This document shows, piece by piece, positions 45,246 through 55,814 of a stretch of DNA of 64,000 nt (its first letter is position 1; every line of letters starts with the position of its first letter). The position numbers and the translations under genes are program-made. This DNA comes from Rapana venosa (lineage: Eukaryota; Mollusca; Gastropoda; Neogastropoda; Muricidae): NCBI GenBank assembly GCA_028751875.1, contig CM054155.1, positions 674,949-738,948 of the forward strand. The letters are read 5' to 3'. The notes below the pieces were generated by a model. That model was not told where the DNA came from. It saw only the letters and a list, made by a program, of their open reading frames with translations, and made no database searches.

Positions 45246-45402
45246 GATAGTGACCCCTCCTCAGACGCTGGAGGAGTACGCGGCCAGTGTCAGTCTGCTG
45301 GAGAAGCTGAACGGGGAGAAGGCCAGCCTGCAGAGCCGCTTTGAGCCCCTGGCTGAGCAGTTCCACATCATGGGCAAGTACGAGGTCTCCGTGGGCTCCG
45401 AG
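45246..45402 (+). CDS. DNAH2: DNAH2 exon 8 of window (dynein stem)
   Basis: This starts after 'gatggacag' with one base completing a split codon, and ends at GAG|gtaagg on a codon boundary. The translation IVTPPQTLEEYAASVSLLEK, then EPLAEQFHIMGKYEVSVGSE, matches vertebrate DNAH2 ISRPPQTLEELGVSLQLVD and HEQFAILEKYEVPVEDS. The PPQTLEE and KYEV motifs are diagnostic for axonemal dynein stems. The preceding intron is over 13 kb in this assembly and includes the degraded segment. Confidence 0.96.
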
Positions 45403-45868
45403 GTAAGGCAGTTAGTTGCCCAGGCACAGAAGGATGGCTTAGAGATGGCATTGCTTTGTCACCGTTTTCATAAGCATTCCGTTCAGAAGGGATGATGCAG
45501 CAAATTCTTCTTTCACCTCCGCTATTTGGTGTGTGTGTGTGCGCTCGCGCGCGTGTATGTGTGTGTGTGTGTGTTGTGTGTGTGTGTGTGTGCGTGTGTG
45601 TGTGTTGTTTTTCACGTGCGTTTAGACTCTAAAAGTGTTAAAGCTGCAAACTGTTGCCAAATCAAATTGATCCCCGTAGCCGGAATATAGCTACCCCAAT
45701 GGCGCGCAAAATCGGTCGAATTCGCAAAATCTCACCATTGGTGAACCTCAGAGCTTTAGTCGATGAGGAAAAAAAAGAACTTGTTTTTTTGGTGACTTTT
45801 GTTTTTATATGGACATTTTTGTTCACACTGATGACACTGCGTTTGCTGAATATTCCAAGGACTGGCGT
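45403..45868. other. Intronic stretch with a (GT)n tract
   Basis: A GT microsatellite lies at 45529-45608. The rest shows no recognised feature. Confidence 0.6.
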
Positions 45869-46765
45869 TCTTGTATAGAATGTGGTGGAGATGTAAGGAG
45901 TGTGCAGTCAACGCTGGGCGTTCTTGTATAGAGTGTGGTGGAGATGTAAGGAGTGTGCAGTCAGCGCTGGGCGTTCTTGTATAGAGTGTGGAGATGTAAG
46001 GAGTGTGCAGTCAACGCTGGGCGTTCTTGTATAGAGTGTGGAGATGTAAGGAGTGTGCAGTCAACGCTGGGCGTTCTTGTATAGAGTGTGGAGATGTAAG
46101 GAGTGTGCAGTCAACGCTGGGCGTTCTTGTATAGAGTGTGGAGATTGTTATGGGAGGTGCCAGTCAACGTGGGCGTTCTGTTATAGAGTGGGAGTGTAAG
46201 GAGTGTGCAGTCAGCGCTGGGCGGTTCTTGTATAGAGTGTGGAGATGTAAGGAGTGTGCCCGCAACGCCTGGGCGTTCTTGTTAGAGTGTGGAGATGTAA
46301 GGAGGTGCAGTCAACGCTGGGGGGGTTTTGTATAGAGTGTGGAGATGTAAGGAGTGTGCAGTACGCTGGGCGTTTGTTGATAGAATGTGGTGGAGGGGTA
46401 AGGGTGTGCAGTCAGCGCTGGGCGGTTATTGTATAGGAGTGTGGGGAGATTAAGGAGTGTGAGTAGCGTGGGGGCTTGTTGAGGTGGAGATGTAGGAGTG
46501 TGCAGTAGCGCGGGGTTCGTATAGAGTGGGAGATGTTAAGGAGGTGCAGTCGCGCTGGCGTTCTTGAGAATGTGGTGGGATGTAAGGGTGTGCAGTCAGC
46601 GCTGGCGTTCTTGTATAGAGTTGGTGGAGATGTAAGGAGTGTGCAGTCAGCGCTGGGCGTTCTTGTATAGAATGTGGAGATGTAAGGAGTGTGCAGTCAC
46701 GCTGGGTGTTCTTGTATAGAGTGTGGGAGATGTAAGGAGTGTGCAGTCAGCTGGGCGTTTTGTCT
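45869..46765. repeat. 50-bp minisatellite, ~18 copies, degraded in the middle
   Basis: The unit is 'gagtgtggagatgtaaggag' plus 'tgtgcagtcagcgctgggcg' plus 'ttcttgtata'. Units at 45870-46140 and 46600-46760 are regular, whereas those at 46141-46595 have dropped bases in almost every copy. That suggests consensus errors. Confidence 0.95.
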
Positions 46766-47764
46766 ATGTCTTAAGGGATTGTTGCTTTTAAAAATTAAAT
46801 TCCCACGCTTTTACCCTTATTTTTCCCTCCCCCACACACAAACAAAAAAAAAACCAGACAGGTTCCCGCTTAGGTTAAAATTAAAGTAATCACATCAGAC
46901 AAATACTTAAATCCACTTAAAAACACACAAATTCAACCTCCAAACACACTGTTTTAACTTTATCGTCCCCTCCCTTCTTCCCTACAGTTTGCTTGAGGAG
47001 TGCTCCCCTCCCACTCCCCTCACAGTCACAGCAGTGTCCACACACTGCCACTGTCGGGTAGCTCAGGTTTGCTGAGGTCCTCAAGGCAGGCTGAAGGTAG
47101 ACTGGCGGTGGAGAGAAGGGAAACGGGTCATGGGGAAAAGAGGTAGGTCCAGGGTATAAAGGGAAATGGGGATTCCGGAGAGTCAAGGACAAGCCATGGG
47201 TGACGCTCTTCCGGACACACCAGGCAGAACCCTCTCCAGACACGACTCCACTCCTGGAGGCGCCACACAGGAAGCTGGAACAGGCAATACTTGCATACGC
47301 AGGTAACTAGCGCTAAGGCATCCCTCTTAGGTGGACGAACTGTCCCTTCACACCCAAAGACTCCAGCCTGTATAGGCAAGCAACCTTCTACATCTTGAAT
47401 CTAAACGACGACGGATGTCTATTCCTTAATTGTTATGTTCAAATACAGTTAGGCTAAACTACTTTTAAAACATTCTTCCACTTAAGAGAATTGTTCTTAC
47501 AGAAAAACAGTAATAACCACATACAGCTACAGCTGCTTAATACGCAAAATTGCACTAAACCCCAACTCACTGAGGACTCCACCCTGTCAATTTAAATTGA
47601 GAAATTCTGAGTGTTTCAAGTACAAATGAGAACTCTCTAGTCCGAAACATTAGCATTTAAAACAATAGATGAAAGATAAACTTCACTAAGGGAGAATCTG
47701 AAGTCTGCCTGATAGAAAATAAACCATAAGAAGGAGGAAACCTCCCACGAAAACATTCTACACC
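46766..47764. other. Intronic stretch with no recognised feature
   Basis: About 1 kb with no recognised gene, RNA or repeat. A 108-codon minus-strand open frame at 46917-47243 has no recognisable similarity. Confidence 0.45.
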
Positions 47765-48184
47765 CATTTACCCAAGAAACAACGAGGGGCTGGACGCTGT
47801 GGTCACTACACTGTACCCCCCTCCCCTCCCCAGTGACCATACAGTGAGGGGCTGGGCGCTGTGTCACTACACTGTACCCCCCCCCCCCCCCAGTGGGCCC
47901 TACAGTGAGGGGTTTGGGCGCTGTGGTCACTACACTGTACCCCTACCCTCCCCAGTGACCATACAGTGAGGGGCTGGGCGCTTGTGGTCACTACACGGGA
48001 CCCCCCAGTGACCATACAGTGAGGGGCTGGACGCTGTGGTCACTACACTGTACCCCCCCAGTGACCATACAGTGAGGGGCTGGACGCTGTGGTCACTACA
48101 CTGTACCCCCCCAGTGACCATACAGTGAGGGGCTGGACGCTGTGGTCACTACACTGTAAATTCACTGTGGTCACTACACTGACA
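47765..48184. repeat. ~50-60-bp minisatellite, left part
   Basis: The unit is 'cagtgaccatacagtgaggg' plus 'gctggacgctgtggtcacta' plus 'cactgtaccccc', with or without 'ctcccctcc'. It is interrupted by an L2-like LINE and continues at 49984. Confidence 0.95.
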
Positions 48185-49786
48185 ATTCTAAAGGAAATGA
48201 CTATGAAATCATGCGACCTTGATCCCATACCTGCTCCTGTTTTCTCACAATGCCTTCCACAACTTGTCACTAAAATAGTAAACTCATCTCTTCTATCAGG
48301 ACATTTTCCACCAGCTCTTAAAACCGCAATAGTCACACCTCTACTGAAAAAGCACGACCTCGATCCCAACATTCTGAAGAATTATAGACCTGTCTCAAAC
48401 TTACCCTTTGTCTCTAAAGTACTAGAAAAAGTCGTTCTCAACAGCTCAACAGTCACCTTCATTCCAATGATCTACTTCCCCTTTCAATCTGCCTACGCCC
48501 CAACCACAGACCAAACCACCTAGGGCCATACTTTAGATAACTTCTGGTTGCTTCTGATGCAGGAAAAATCTCCCTCCTCACTCTTCTTGACTTATCTGCA
48601 GCCTTCGACACTAGAGATCACTCAATTCTTCTTTCTCGCCTCCAAACTACGTTTGGTATTAATGGCACAGCCCTCACCTGGTTTACTTCATACCTCACAG
48701 ACCGGTTCCAGAAAGTTATTGTAAACAAAATTCAATCAAAAACCTGTCAAAATGGAATGTGGAGTCCCACAGGGATCAGTCCTGGGCCCTGTTCTCTTTA
48801 CTCTCTGCTCCACTCTCACATATAATAAACAACCACCATATTGATCATCATTTCTATGCTGATGACACTCAGCTTCAGTGCAGTGATACTGTTGAAAACT
48901 TGCCTTCCCTCCTGACAAATATGTCCTACTGCCTTCAAGACATTCAAAACTGGATGACTCAGAACAAGTTACAACTTAATGCCGATAAAACCGAAGCCAT
49001 GCTCATAGGGACCCAACATAAACTTTCATCCATCACAACAACATCAATAGAATTCGGCAATGCGTCAGTTCCTTTGTCCAACTTGTGAAGTATTTAGGTG
49101 TAGTTCTTGACAACACACTCTCTATGAAAAAATTCATCACCCAGACCTGCCAGTCTTGCTACTTTCAAGTACGGCGCATAAGCGCGATTCGCAAGTATCT
49201 GTCCACTGATGCAACTTCCAAGCTCGTCACATCTCTCATTCTTTCACGTTTAGACTACTGTAATTCTCTTTTGGTTGGCCTACCAGCATCATCCATCCAC
49301 TCTCTTCAACGCATACAAATCTCTGCAGCTCGACTGGTCCTAAGAAAGAAAAAATCTGAACACATCACTCCTCTTCTGCGATCTCTTCACTGGCTGCCAG
49401 TCTCACAAATACTGAAGTATAAGATCAATACCCTCTGTTTCAAATGTCTCCACAAATCTGCACCATCTTATCTTTGTAACTGTCTTCACCTGTACACTCC
49501 ATCCCGTTCCCTTCGTTCAGCCGCAGATACTTTGTGCTTTCGAACACCCAGATTCAAACAAACCACTGTTGGCTGTCGCTCTTTCTCTGTTTCTGGTTCG
49601 TTCACCTGGAATGACCCCCCTCTTTCACTTCGCCAAAAACCTTCACGTGATACCTTCAAATCCAGCCTCAAAACACACTTATTTCCTACCTGACACTTTC
49701 CCCTCATATATGTCTCTACTTTTCAACAGCATCCTTCATCTCCTAATTGTGTTCGCGCGCGCGCGTGCGTGCGTGCGTGCGTGCGT

Positions 49787-49834
<48 letters not shown>

Positions 49835-49983
49835 GCAATTACGCGTGCATAAATTTGAAATAAGTTGTTTATTATATTTGAGGAAAGTTGCATGCGCATA
49901 AATGATTTGAGTGCAAGCGCTTCGATTTGTTTGTTTTACAAGATTCAGCGCTATATAAATTCCATATATTATTATCATTATTA
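48185..49983 (+). pseudogene. L2-like LINE copy B2, inserted in a minisatellite
   Basis: 5'-truncated in the RT finger, the translation gives KSCDLDPIPAPVFSQCLPQL, NYRPVSNLPFVSKVLEKVVL, AAFDTRDHSILLSRLQTTFG, GVPQGSVLGP (about 48762), catalytic FYADDTQL (about 48851-48874) and the full C-terminus LLRSLHWLPVSQ...TWNDPPLSLRQKPS. It ends with a GT-rich UTR, the shared 3' terminus and a short ATT tail. Frameshifts occur near 48530, 48740 and 49080. The minisatellite resumes with 'acactgtacccc', so 'tacactg' may be the short target-site duplication. Confidence 0.9.
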
Positions 49984-50995
49984 CACTGTACCCCCTCCCC
50001 TCCCCAGTGACCATACAGTGAGGGGCTGGACGCTGTGGTCACTGTATCCCCCCCAGTGACCATACAGTGAGGGGCTGGAGGCTGTGGTCACTACACTGTA
50101 CCCCCTCCCCTCCCCAGTGACCATACAGTGAGGGGCTGGACGCTGTGGTCACTACACTGTACCCCCTCCCCTCCCCAGTGACCATACAGTGAGGGGCTGG
50201 ACGCTGTGGTCACTACACTGTACCCCCTCCCCCCCCCCCCAGTGACCATACAGTGAGGGGCTGGACGCTGTGGTCACTACACTGTACCCCCTCCCCTCCC
50301 CAGTGACCATACAGTGAGGGGCTGGACGCTGTGGTCACTACACTGTACCCCCCCAGTGACCATACAGTGAGGGGCTGGACGCTGTGGTCACTACACTGTA
50401 CCCCCCCAGTGACCATACAGTGAGGGGCTGGACGCTGTGGTCACTACACTGTACCCCCCCAGTGACCATACAGTGAGGGGCTGGACGCTGTGGTCACTAC
50501 ACTGTACCCCCTCCCCTCCCCAGTGACCATACAGTGAGGGGCTGGACGCTGTGGTCACTACACTGTACCCCCTCCCCTCCCCAGTGACCATACAGTGAGG
50601 GGCTGGACGCTGTGGTCACTACACTGTACCCCCTCCCCTCCCCAGTGACCATACAGTGAGGGGCTGGACGCTGTGGTCACTACACTGTACCCCCTCCCCT
50701 CCCCAGTGACCATACAGTGAGGGGCTGGACGCTGTGGTCACTACACTGTACCCCCTCCCCTCCCCAGTGACCATACAGTGAGGGGCTGGACGCTGTGGTC
50801 ACTACACTGTACCCCCTCCCCTCCCCAGTGACCATACAGTGAGGGGCTGGACGCTGTGGTCACTACACTGTACCCCCTCCCCTCCCCAGTGACCATACAG
50901 TGAGGGGCTGGACGCTGTGGTCACTACACTGTACCCCCTCCCCTCCCCAGTGACCATACAGTGAGGGGCTGGACGCTGTGGTCACTACACTGCAA
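49984..50995. repeat. ~60-bp minisatellite, right part, ~18 copies
   Basis: Same unit as 47765-48184, mostly with the 'ctcccctcc' spacer. Each unit contains 'gtgaccatacagtg' and the partly complementary 'cactacactgtac', so single strands could fold. Confidence 0.95.
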
Positions 50996-51099
50996 CCCTC
51001 TTACCCCCTTGTGTCCTTACGATAAGGGGGTGGACACTGTGACCACCACACTGTACCTCCCACACCCCTCTGACCAGTACTGGTTTGCTGCTGTTGCAG

Positions 51100-51189
51100 G
51101 AGGTGTTGCTGCATGCGGACCTGGGCAACGTGTGGTACAGGTTCCAGGAGCAGCTGATTGCTGCTGAGGAAATGCTGGGTCATAGACGG
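51100..51189 (+). CDS. DNAH2: DNAH2 exon 9 of window (dynein stem)
   Basis: Thirty codons in phase 0 lie between acceptor 'tgctgctgttgcag' and donor CGG|gtgggt. The translation EVLLHADLGNVWYRFQEQLI, then EEMLGHRR, matches vertebrate DNAH2 VLEMLDSLNGEWVVFQQTLL and KQMLKKHK. It joins exons 8 and 10 in frame. Confidence 0.94.
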
Positions 51190-51220
51190 GTGGGTCACCC
51201 TTGACTGACATCTGTGGGCG

Positions 51221-51221
<1 letters not shown>

Positions 51222-51281
<60 letters not shown>
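51222..51281. repeat. (GT)n microsatellite
   Basis: About 60 bases of pure GT just downstream of exon 9. Confidence 0.95.
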
Positions 51282-51282
<1 letters not shown>

Positions 51283-51540
51283 CGTTTCTATACAAACTCC
51301 TGTGTGGCTGGCTTTTTTGTAAGTATGTTATTATGCATGCTTTCGCAATATATAGAAAAGGAAAGTGTATGGTCTGTTTGATACTATTTATATCAGAAAA
51401 ACACCAAAGTTGGTGCTGTCAGCTGATGCCATATGTTCTTGTCATCAACACAGACTGCCACAGTATTGCAAAGAGAAAAGGGGGAAGGGGTTCGTCATTG
51501 ATTCATACACTGATCATTTTATGTCTACCTATAAATATGT
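51282..51540. other. Intronic stretch with no recognised feature
   Basis: No recognised gene or repeat. Confidence 0.45.
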
Positions 51541-52765
51541 CACTGACAACAGTGATACAGAGGGGGATGAACGCTGACATGCTCCACTGTCCAGTGTGAC
51601 TACAATGTGTCACTGACAACAGTGATACAGAGGGGGATGAACGCTGACATGCTCCACTGTCCAGTGTGACTACAATGTGTCACTGACAACAGTGATACAG
51701 AGGGGGATGAACGCTGACATGCTCCACTGTCCAGTGTGGACTACAATGTGTCTCTGACAACAGTGTACAGAGGGGGATGAACGCTGACATGCTCCACTGT
51801 CCAGTGTGACTACATGTGTCACTGACAACAGTGATACAGAGGGGGATGAACGCTGACATGCTCCACTGTCCATGTGTGACTACAATGTGTCTCTGACAAC
51901 AGTGATACAGAGGGGGATGAACACTGACATGCTCCACTGTCCAGTGTGACTACAATGTGTCACTGACAACAGTGATACAGAGGGGGATGAACACTGACAT
52001 GCTCCACTGTCCAGTGTGACTACAATGTGTCACTGACAACAGTGATACAGAGGGGGATGAACGCTGACATGCTCCACTGTCCAGTGTGACTACAATGTGT
52101 CACTGACAACAGTGATACAGAGGGGGATGAACGCTGACATGCTCCACTGTCCAGTGTGACTACAATGTGTCACTGACAACAGTGATACAGAGGGGGATGA
52201 ACGCTGACATGCTCCACTGTCCAGTGTGACTACAATGTGTCACTGACAACAGTGATACAGAGGGGGATGAACGCTGACATGCTCCACTGTCCAGTGTGAC
52301 TACAATGTGTCACTGACAACAGTGAACGAGGGGGATGAACGCTGACATGCTCCACTGTCCAGTGTGCTACAATGTGTCACTGACAACAGTGATACAGAGG
52401 GGGATGAACGCTGACATGCTCCACTGTCCAGTGTGACTACAATGTGTCACTGACAACAGTGATACAGAGGGGGATGAACGCTGACATGCTCCACTGTCCA
52501 GTGTGACTACAATGTGTCACTGACAACAGTGATACAGAGGGGGATGAACGCTGACATGCTCCACTGTCCAGTGTGACTACAATGTGTCACTGACAACAGT
52601 GATACAGAGGGGGATGAACGCTGACATGCTCCACTGTCCAGTGTGACTACAATGTGTCACTGACAACAGTGATACAGAGGGGGATGAACGCTGACATGCT
52701 CCACTGTCCAGTGTGACTACAATGTGTCTACTGACAACAGTGATACAGAGGGGGATGAACACTCT
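51541..52765. repeat. 70-bp minisatellite, ~17 copies
   Basis: The unit is 'tgtcactgacaacagtgata' plus 'cagagggggatgaacgctga' plus 'catgctccactgtccagtgt' plus 'gactacaatg'. Copies are nearly identical, so the array is young or homogenised. Confidence 0.97.
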
Positions 52766-53130
52766 GACCTACTCCTTTTACATGGCAGTGCAGTGCAGTA
52801 CAGTATAGTACAGTACAATGATGATTGTGGTTCTTAAAATAATGGACAGTGTCAGGGAGGTACATAGACCTGACCATTCTAGTGGCCTGGGCGTTCTTTG
52901 ATACCTCAGTTTGGGCACGGGGCCAGACACCAGCCAGACATGTTCTCTGATCAGTGGACAGGGACAGGGCGGCCCAAGGAGCCCTGTGAGGGGCACCGTG
53001 CAGTGTGGGGGTGTTGCTGGTAGATGTGCGTTGTAGCGCTCGGGATTCGGACTGACACCACATGGGTACAGGAGTGTGCAGTAACACTGATAACGGTGTG
53101 AGGAGCAAGAAGGGGTGTGGGCATGTAGGC
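52766..53130. other. Intronic stretch with no recognised feature
   Basis: Only a short CAGTA-rich run at 52787-52820 is notable. Confidence 0.45.
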
Positions 53131-53149
53131 AAGAAGGGTGTGGTGACGT

Positions 53150-53502
53150 GAACAACAAGGGTGTGGTCACGTGGACAAGAAGGGACGTGGTCACGTGGAC
53201 AAGAAGGGACGTGGTCACGTGGACAAGAAGGGACGTGGTCACGTGGACAAGAAGGGACGTGGTCACGTGGACAAGAAGGGACGTGGTCACGTGGACAAGA
53301 AGGGACGTGGTGACGTGGACAAGAAGGGACGTGGTCACGTGGACAAGAAAGGACGTGGTCACGTGGACAAGAAGGGACGTGGTCACGTGGACAAGAAGGG
53401 ACGTGGTCACGTGGACAAGAAGGGACGTGGTCACGTGGACAAGAAGGGACGTGGTCACGTGGACAAGAAGGGACGTGGTCACGTGGACAAGAAGGGACGT
53501 GT
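53150..53502. repeat. 24-bp minisatellite, ~14 copies, each with CACGTG
   Basis: The unit is 'gtggtcacgtggacaagaag' plus 'ggac'. The 24-base period keeps all frames open, so the repeated peptides are artefacts. Every unit contains the palindrome CACGTG. Confidence 0.97.
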
Positions 53503-53524
53503 AAAAGTTTCTCTCCTTACTATG

Positions 53525-53957
53525 AGTTGTAGCCTTTTGCATTCCTGCTGGCTGTTTGCGGGTCAACAGGAGCAGTGTTAGGGGCACTGTGTGATGTAGC
53601 CGTACTTGTCTGCAGATATTCTGCTGTAGCCTTTTGCATTCCTGCTGGCTGTTTGCGGGTCAACAGGAGCAGTGTTAGGGGCACTGTGTGATGTAGCCGT
53701 ACTTGTCTGCAGATATTCTGCTGTAGTCTTTTGCATTCCTGCTGGCTGTTTGTGGGTCAACAGGAGCAGTGTTAGGGGCACTGTGTGATGTAGCCGTACT
53801 TGTCTGCAGATATTCTGCTGTAGCCTTTTGCATTCCTGCTGGCTGTTTGTGGGTCAACAGGAGCAGTGTTAGGGGCACTGTGTGATGTAGCCGTACTTGT
53901 CTGCAGATATTCTGCTGTAGCCTTTTGCATTCCTGCTGGCTGTTTGTGGGTCAACAG
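53525..53957 (+). repeat. 97-bp minisatellite carrying the exon 10 acceptor
   Basis: The block 'ttttgcattcctgctggctg' plus 'tttgtgggtcaacaggagca' recurs every 97 bases, with CAG ending at about 53567, 53664, 53761, 53858 and 53957. The last one is the real acceptor of exon 10. Each upstream copy keeps the pyrimidine-rich tract, the AG and the first exon bases GAGCA. Confidence 0.95.
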
Positions 53958-54206
53958 GAGCATTTCAAGACCAACCTGATGGGTCAGTCCAACGAGGTGA
54001 AGAACGAGGCGCAGAAGGCCATAGAGGACTTCAACAGCAAGGGGCCGTTCACCTCAGACAAGAGCCCCAAGGAAGCCCTGGCCTACGTGGCGGAGATGAA
54101 GCAGCTGCTCAACGGCCTCAAGGAGCAGGACGCTCAGATCCGCAAAGGCCTGGGAATGTTCAAGATTGACCATCCCATCCCCAAGGAACTCGTCCTTCTG
54201 GAGAAG
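53958..54206 (+). CDS. DNAH2: DNAH2 exon 10 of window (dynein stem)
   Basis: Eighty-three codons in phase 0 lie between 'gggtcaacag' and AAG|gtggga. The translation EHFKTNLMGQSNEVKNEAQK, IEDFNSKGPFTSDKSPKEAL and QIRKGLGMFKIDHPIPKELV matches vertebrate DNAH2 EKFKTGLIHSADDFKKKAH, LEDFEFKGHFTSN and RANLGIFKIEQPPSKDLQ. This is the longest intact exon here and gives strong support for DNAH2 rather than another dynein paralogue. It ends LLEK, directly continued by ELD of exon 11. Confidence 0.97.
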
Positions 54207-54235
54207 GTGGGAGCAAACGCACGCGTGATAGAACA

Positions 54236-54439
54236 CGCACACACTCTTACACACTCTTGCACACTCTTACACACTCTTGCACACTCTTGCACACTCTTAC
54301 ACACTCTTGCACACTCTTGCACACTCTTGCACACCCTTACACACTCTTGCACACTCTTGCACACTCTTAACACACTCTTACCACACTTGCACACACTCTT
54401 ACACACACTCACACTACACATCACACACCTTGCACACTC

Positions 54440-54496
<57 letters not shown>

Positions 54497-54509
54497 CACA
54501 CATACACAC

Positions 54510-54566
<57 letters not shown>

Positions 54567-54592
54567 CACACACACACACACACACACACACG

Positions 54593-54643
<51 letters not shown>

Positions 54644-54690
54644 CACACACACACACACACAACACACACACACACGCACACAGAGAATAG
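54236..54690. repeat. (ACACTCTTGC)-type repeat and long (CA)n tract
   Basis: Ten-to-twelve-base CACTCTTGCA/CACTCTTACA units at 54240-54395 are followed by about 250 bases of CA with few interruptions. Confidence 0.95.
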
Positions 54691-54694
54691 ATGA

Positions 54695-54785
54695 CAGTTT
54701 ACTACACACACAGAGAAACTGATTGTAAAAAAGCACATGAATGCCTATTCCATTATTCTCGAAATAAAAGAACGAAATGAAATAA
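54695..54785 (+). repeat. SINE S1 tail
   Basis: 'gattgtaaaaaagcacatga' and 'cctattccattattctcgaa' followed by an A-rich tail match the S1 3' end. Confidence 0.75.
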
Positions 54786-55006
54786 ATAGCTAAACTAAAC
54801 ACACAACATTCTGTATGTTGGGGTATCCAAACATTGCACTGCTCTAGCCTGATGTGTGTGGTAGCTGTGCTGTGGGCAGGATTTGCACACGAAATGAAAT
54901 AAATCGATAACCTGAACACACAGCACTCTGTATCTTGCTTCAATCCAACAGTGCACTGCTCTAGCCTGATGTGTGTGGTGGCTGTGCTGTGGGCAGGAGT
55001 TGGACA
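54773..55006 (+). repeat. 117-bp tandem duplication spanning the exon 11 acceptor
   Basis: 'cgaaatgaaataaat' occurs at 54773 and 54890, and 'gcactgctctagcctgatgt' at 54836 and 54953, a 117-base offset. The first copy contains 'ctgtgctgtgggcag' followed by 'gatttgcacacg', a diverged version of the real exon 11 start 'gagttggacacg'. Confidence 0.93.
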
Positions 55007-55158
55007 CGATCGAGGCAGTGTGGAGCGTGATCCAGGACTGGGACCAGCTGTACAACAGCTGGAAGGTGACTGTCTTCAGCGACATCAAGACCCTGGACAT
55101 GGAATACGAGAGTCAGAACATCTTCAAGAAGATTGCCAAGTTCAGCAAGGACTTCAAG
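54997..55158 (+). CDS. DNAH2: DNAH2 exon 11 of window (dynein stem)
   Basis: Fifty-four codons in phase 0 lie between 'ctgtgggcag' and AAG|gtcaaa. The translation ELDTIEAVWSVIQDWDQLYN, SWKVTVFSDIKTLDME and FKKIAKFSKDFK matches vertebrate DNAH2 ELDALQQIWEIARDWEENWN, EWKTGRFLILQT and FRRLTKLAKEYK. The donor is weak after the GT, but the next exon starts exactly where the homologous sequence continues. Confidence 0.95.
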
Positions 55159-55309
55159 GTCAAACTGCTTTTCACCGCTTTTGCAGCAGACGTCTCCCGT
55201 TCACTGTCTCTTGTTCATGTATTGAGTTGTTCATTTTTATTTGCTTATTTAATTAGCGCTGTCTGATAAATCTCACAGCTGTGTATTTTTTTCATGTGCT
55301 CCATTGACA

Positions 55310-55665
55310 GATTCGTTTCTTTGAACACATTGAACACACGTGCTCAATATGCGTGTTCGTTCATTAACATATTCATTTCTTTGTCACGACATTGCTGCCA
55401 TAGAACACACGTGCTCAATATGCGTGTTCGTTCATTGACATATTCATTTCTTTGTCACGACATTGCTGTCATAGAACACACGTGCTCTATATGCGTGTTC
55501 GTTCATTGACATATTCATTTCTTTTTCATGACATTGCTGTCATAGAACACACGTGCTCTATATGCGTGTTCGTTCATTGACATATTTATTTATTTTTCAC
55601 GACATTGCTGTCATAGAACACACGTGCTCTATATGCGTGTTCGTTCATTGACATATTCACTACGT
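55310..55665. repeat. 71-bp tandem repeat, ~5 copies
   Basis: The unit is 'cacgacattgctgtcataga' plus 'acacacgtgctctatatgcg' plus 'tgttcgttcattgacatatt' plus a T-rich end. Confidence 0.93.
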
Positions 55666-55814
55666 TATGTGCTCCATTTGTATAATTGTTTAAGGAATTC
55701 TTCATTTCGTTATCATCTCCTGTGGGGATGCTGGGGACCTGTCAGTATGAACAACATCCCCACCATCTGAAAAATCTGTGCTAGGAATTCCCTCTTTTCT
55801 ATACCCGTCCACAC

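Noticed and set aside
51541..52765. Regular 70-bp repeats that could suggest a CRISPR array
   Set aside because: There are no unique spacers: the whole unit is repeated. The genome is animal, with introns and LINEs, so this is a minisatellite.
53115..53581. Repeated-peptide proteins (WTRRDVVT / DKKGRGHV, and the minus-strand TSLLVHVT) of over 100 residues
   Set aside because: The 24-bp period is a multiple of three, so frames stay open without selection. The array is intronic, between DNAH2 exons 9 and 10.
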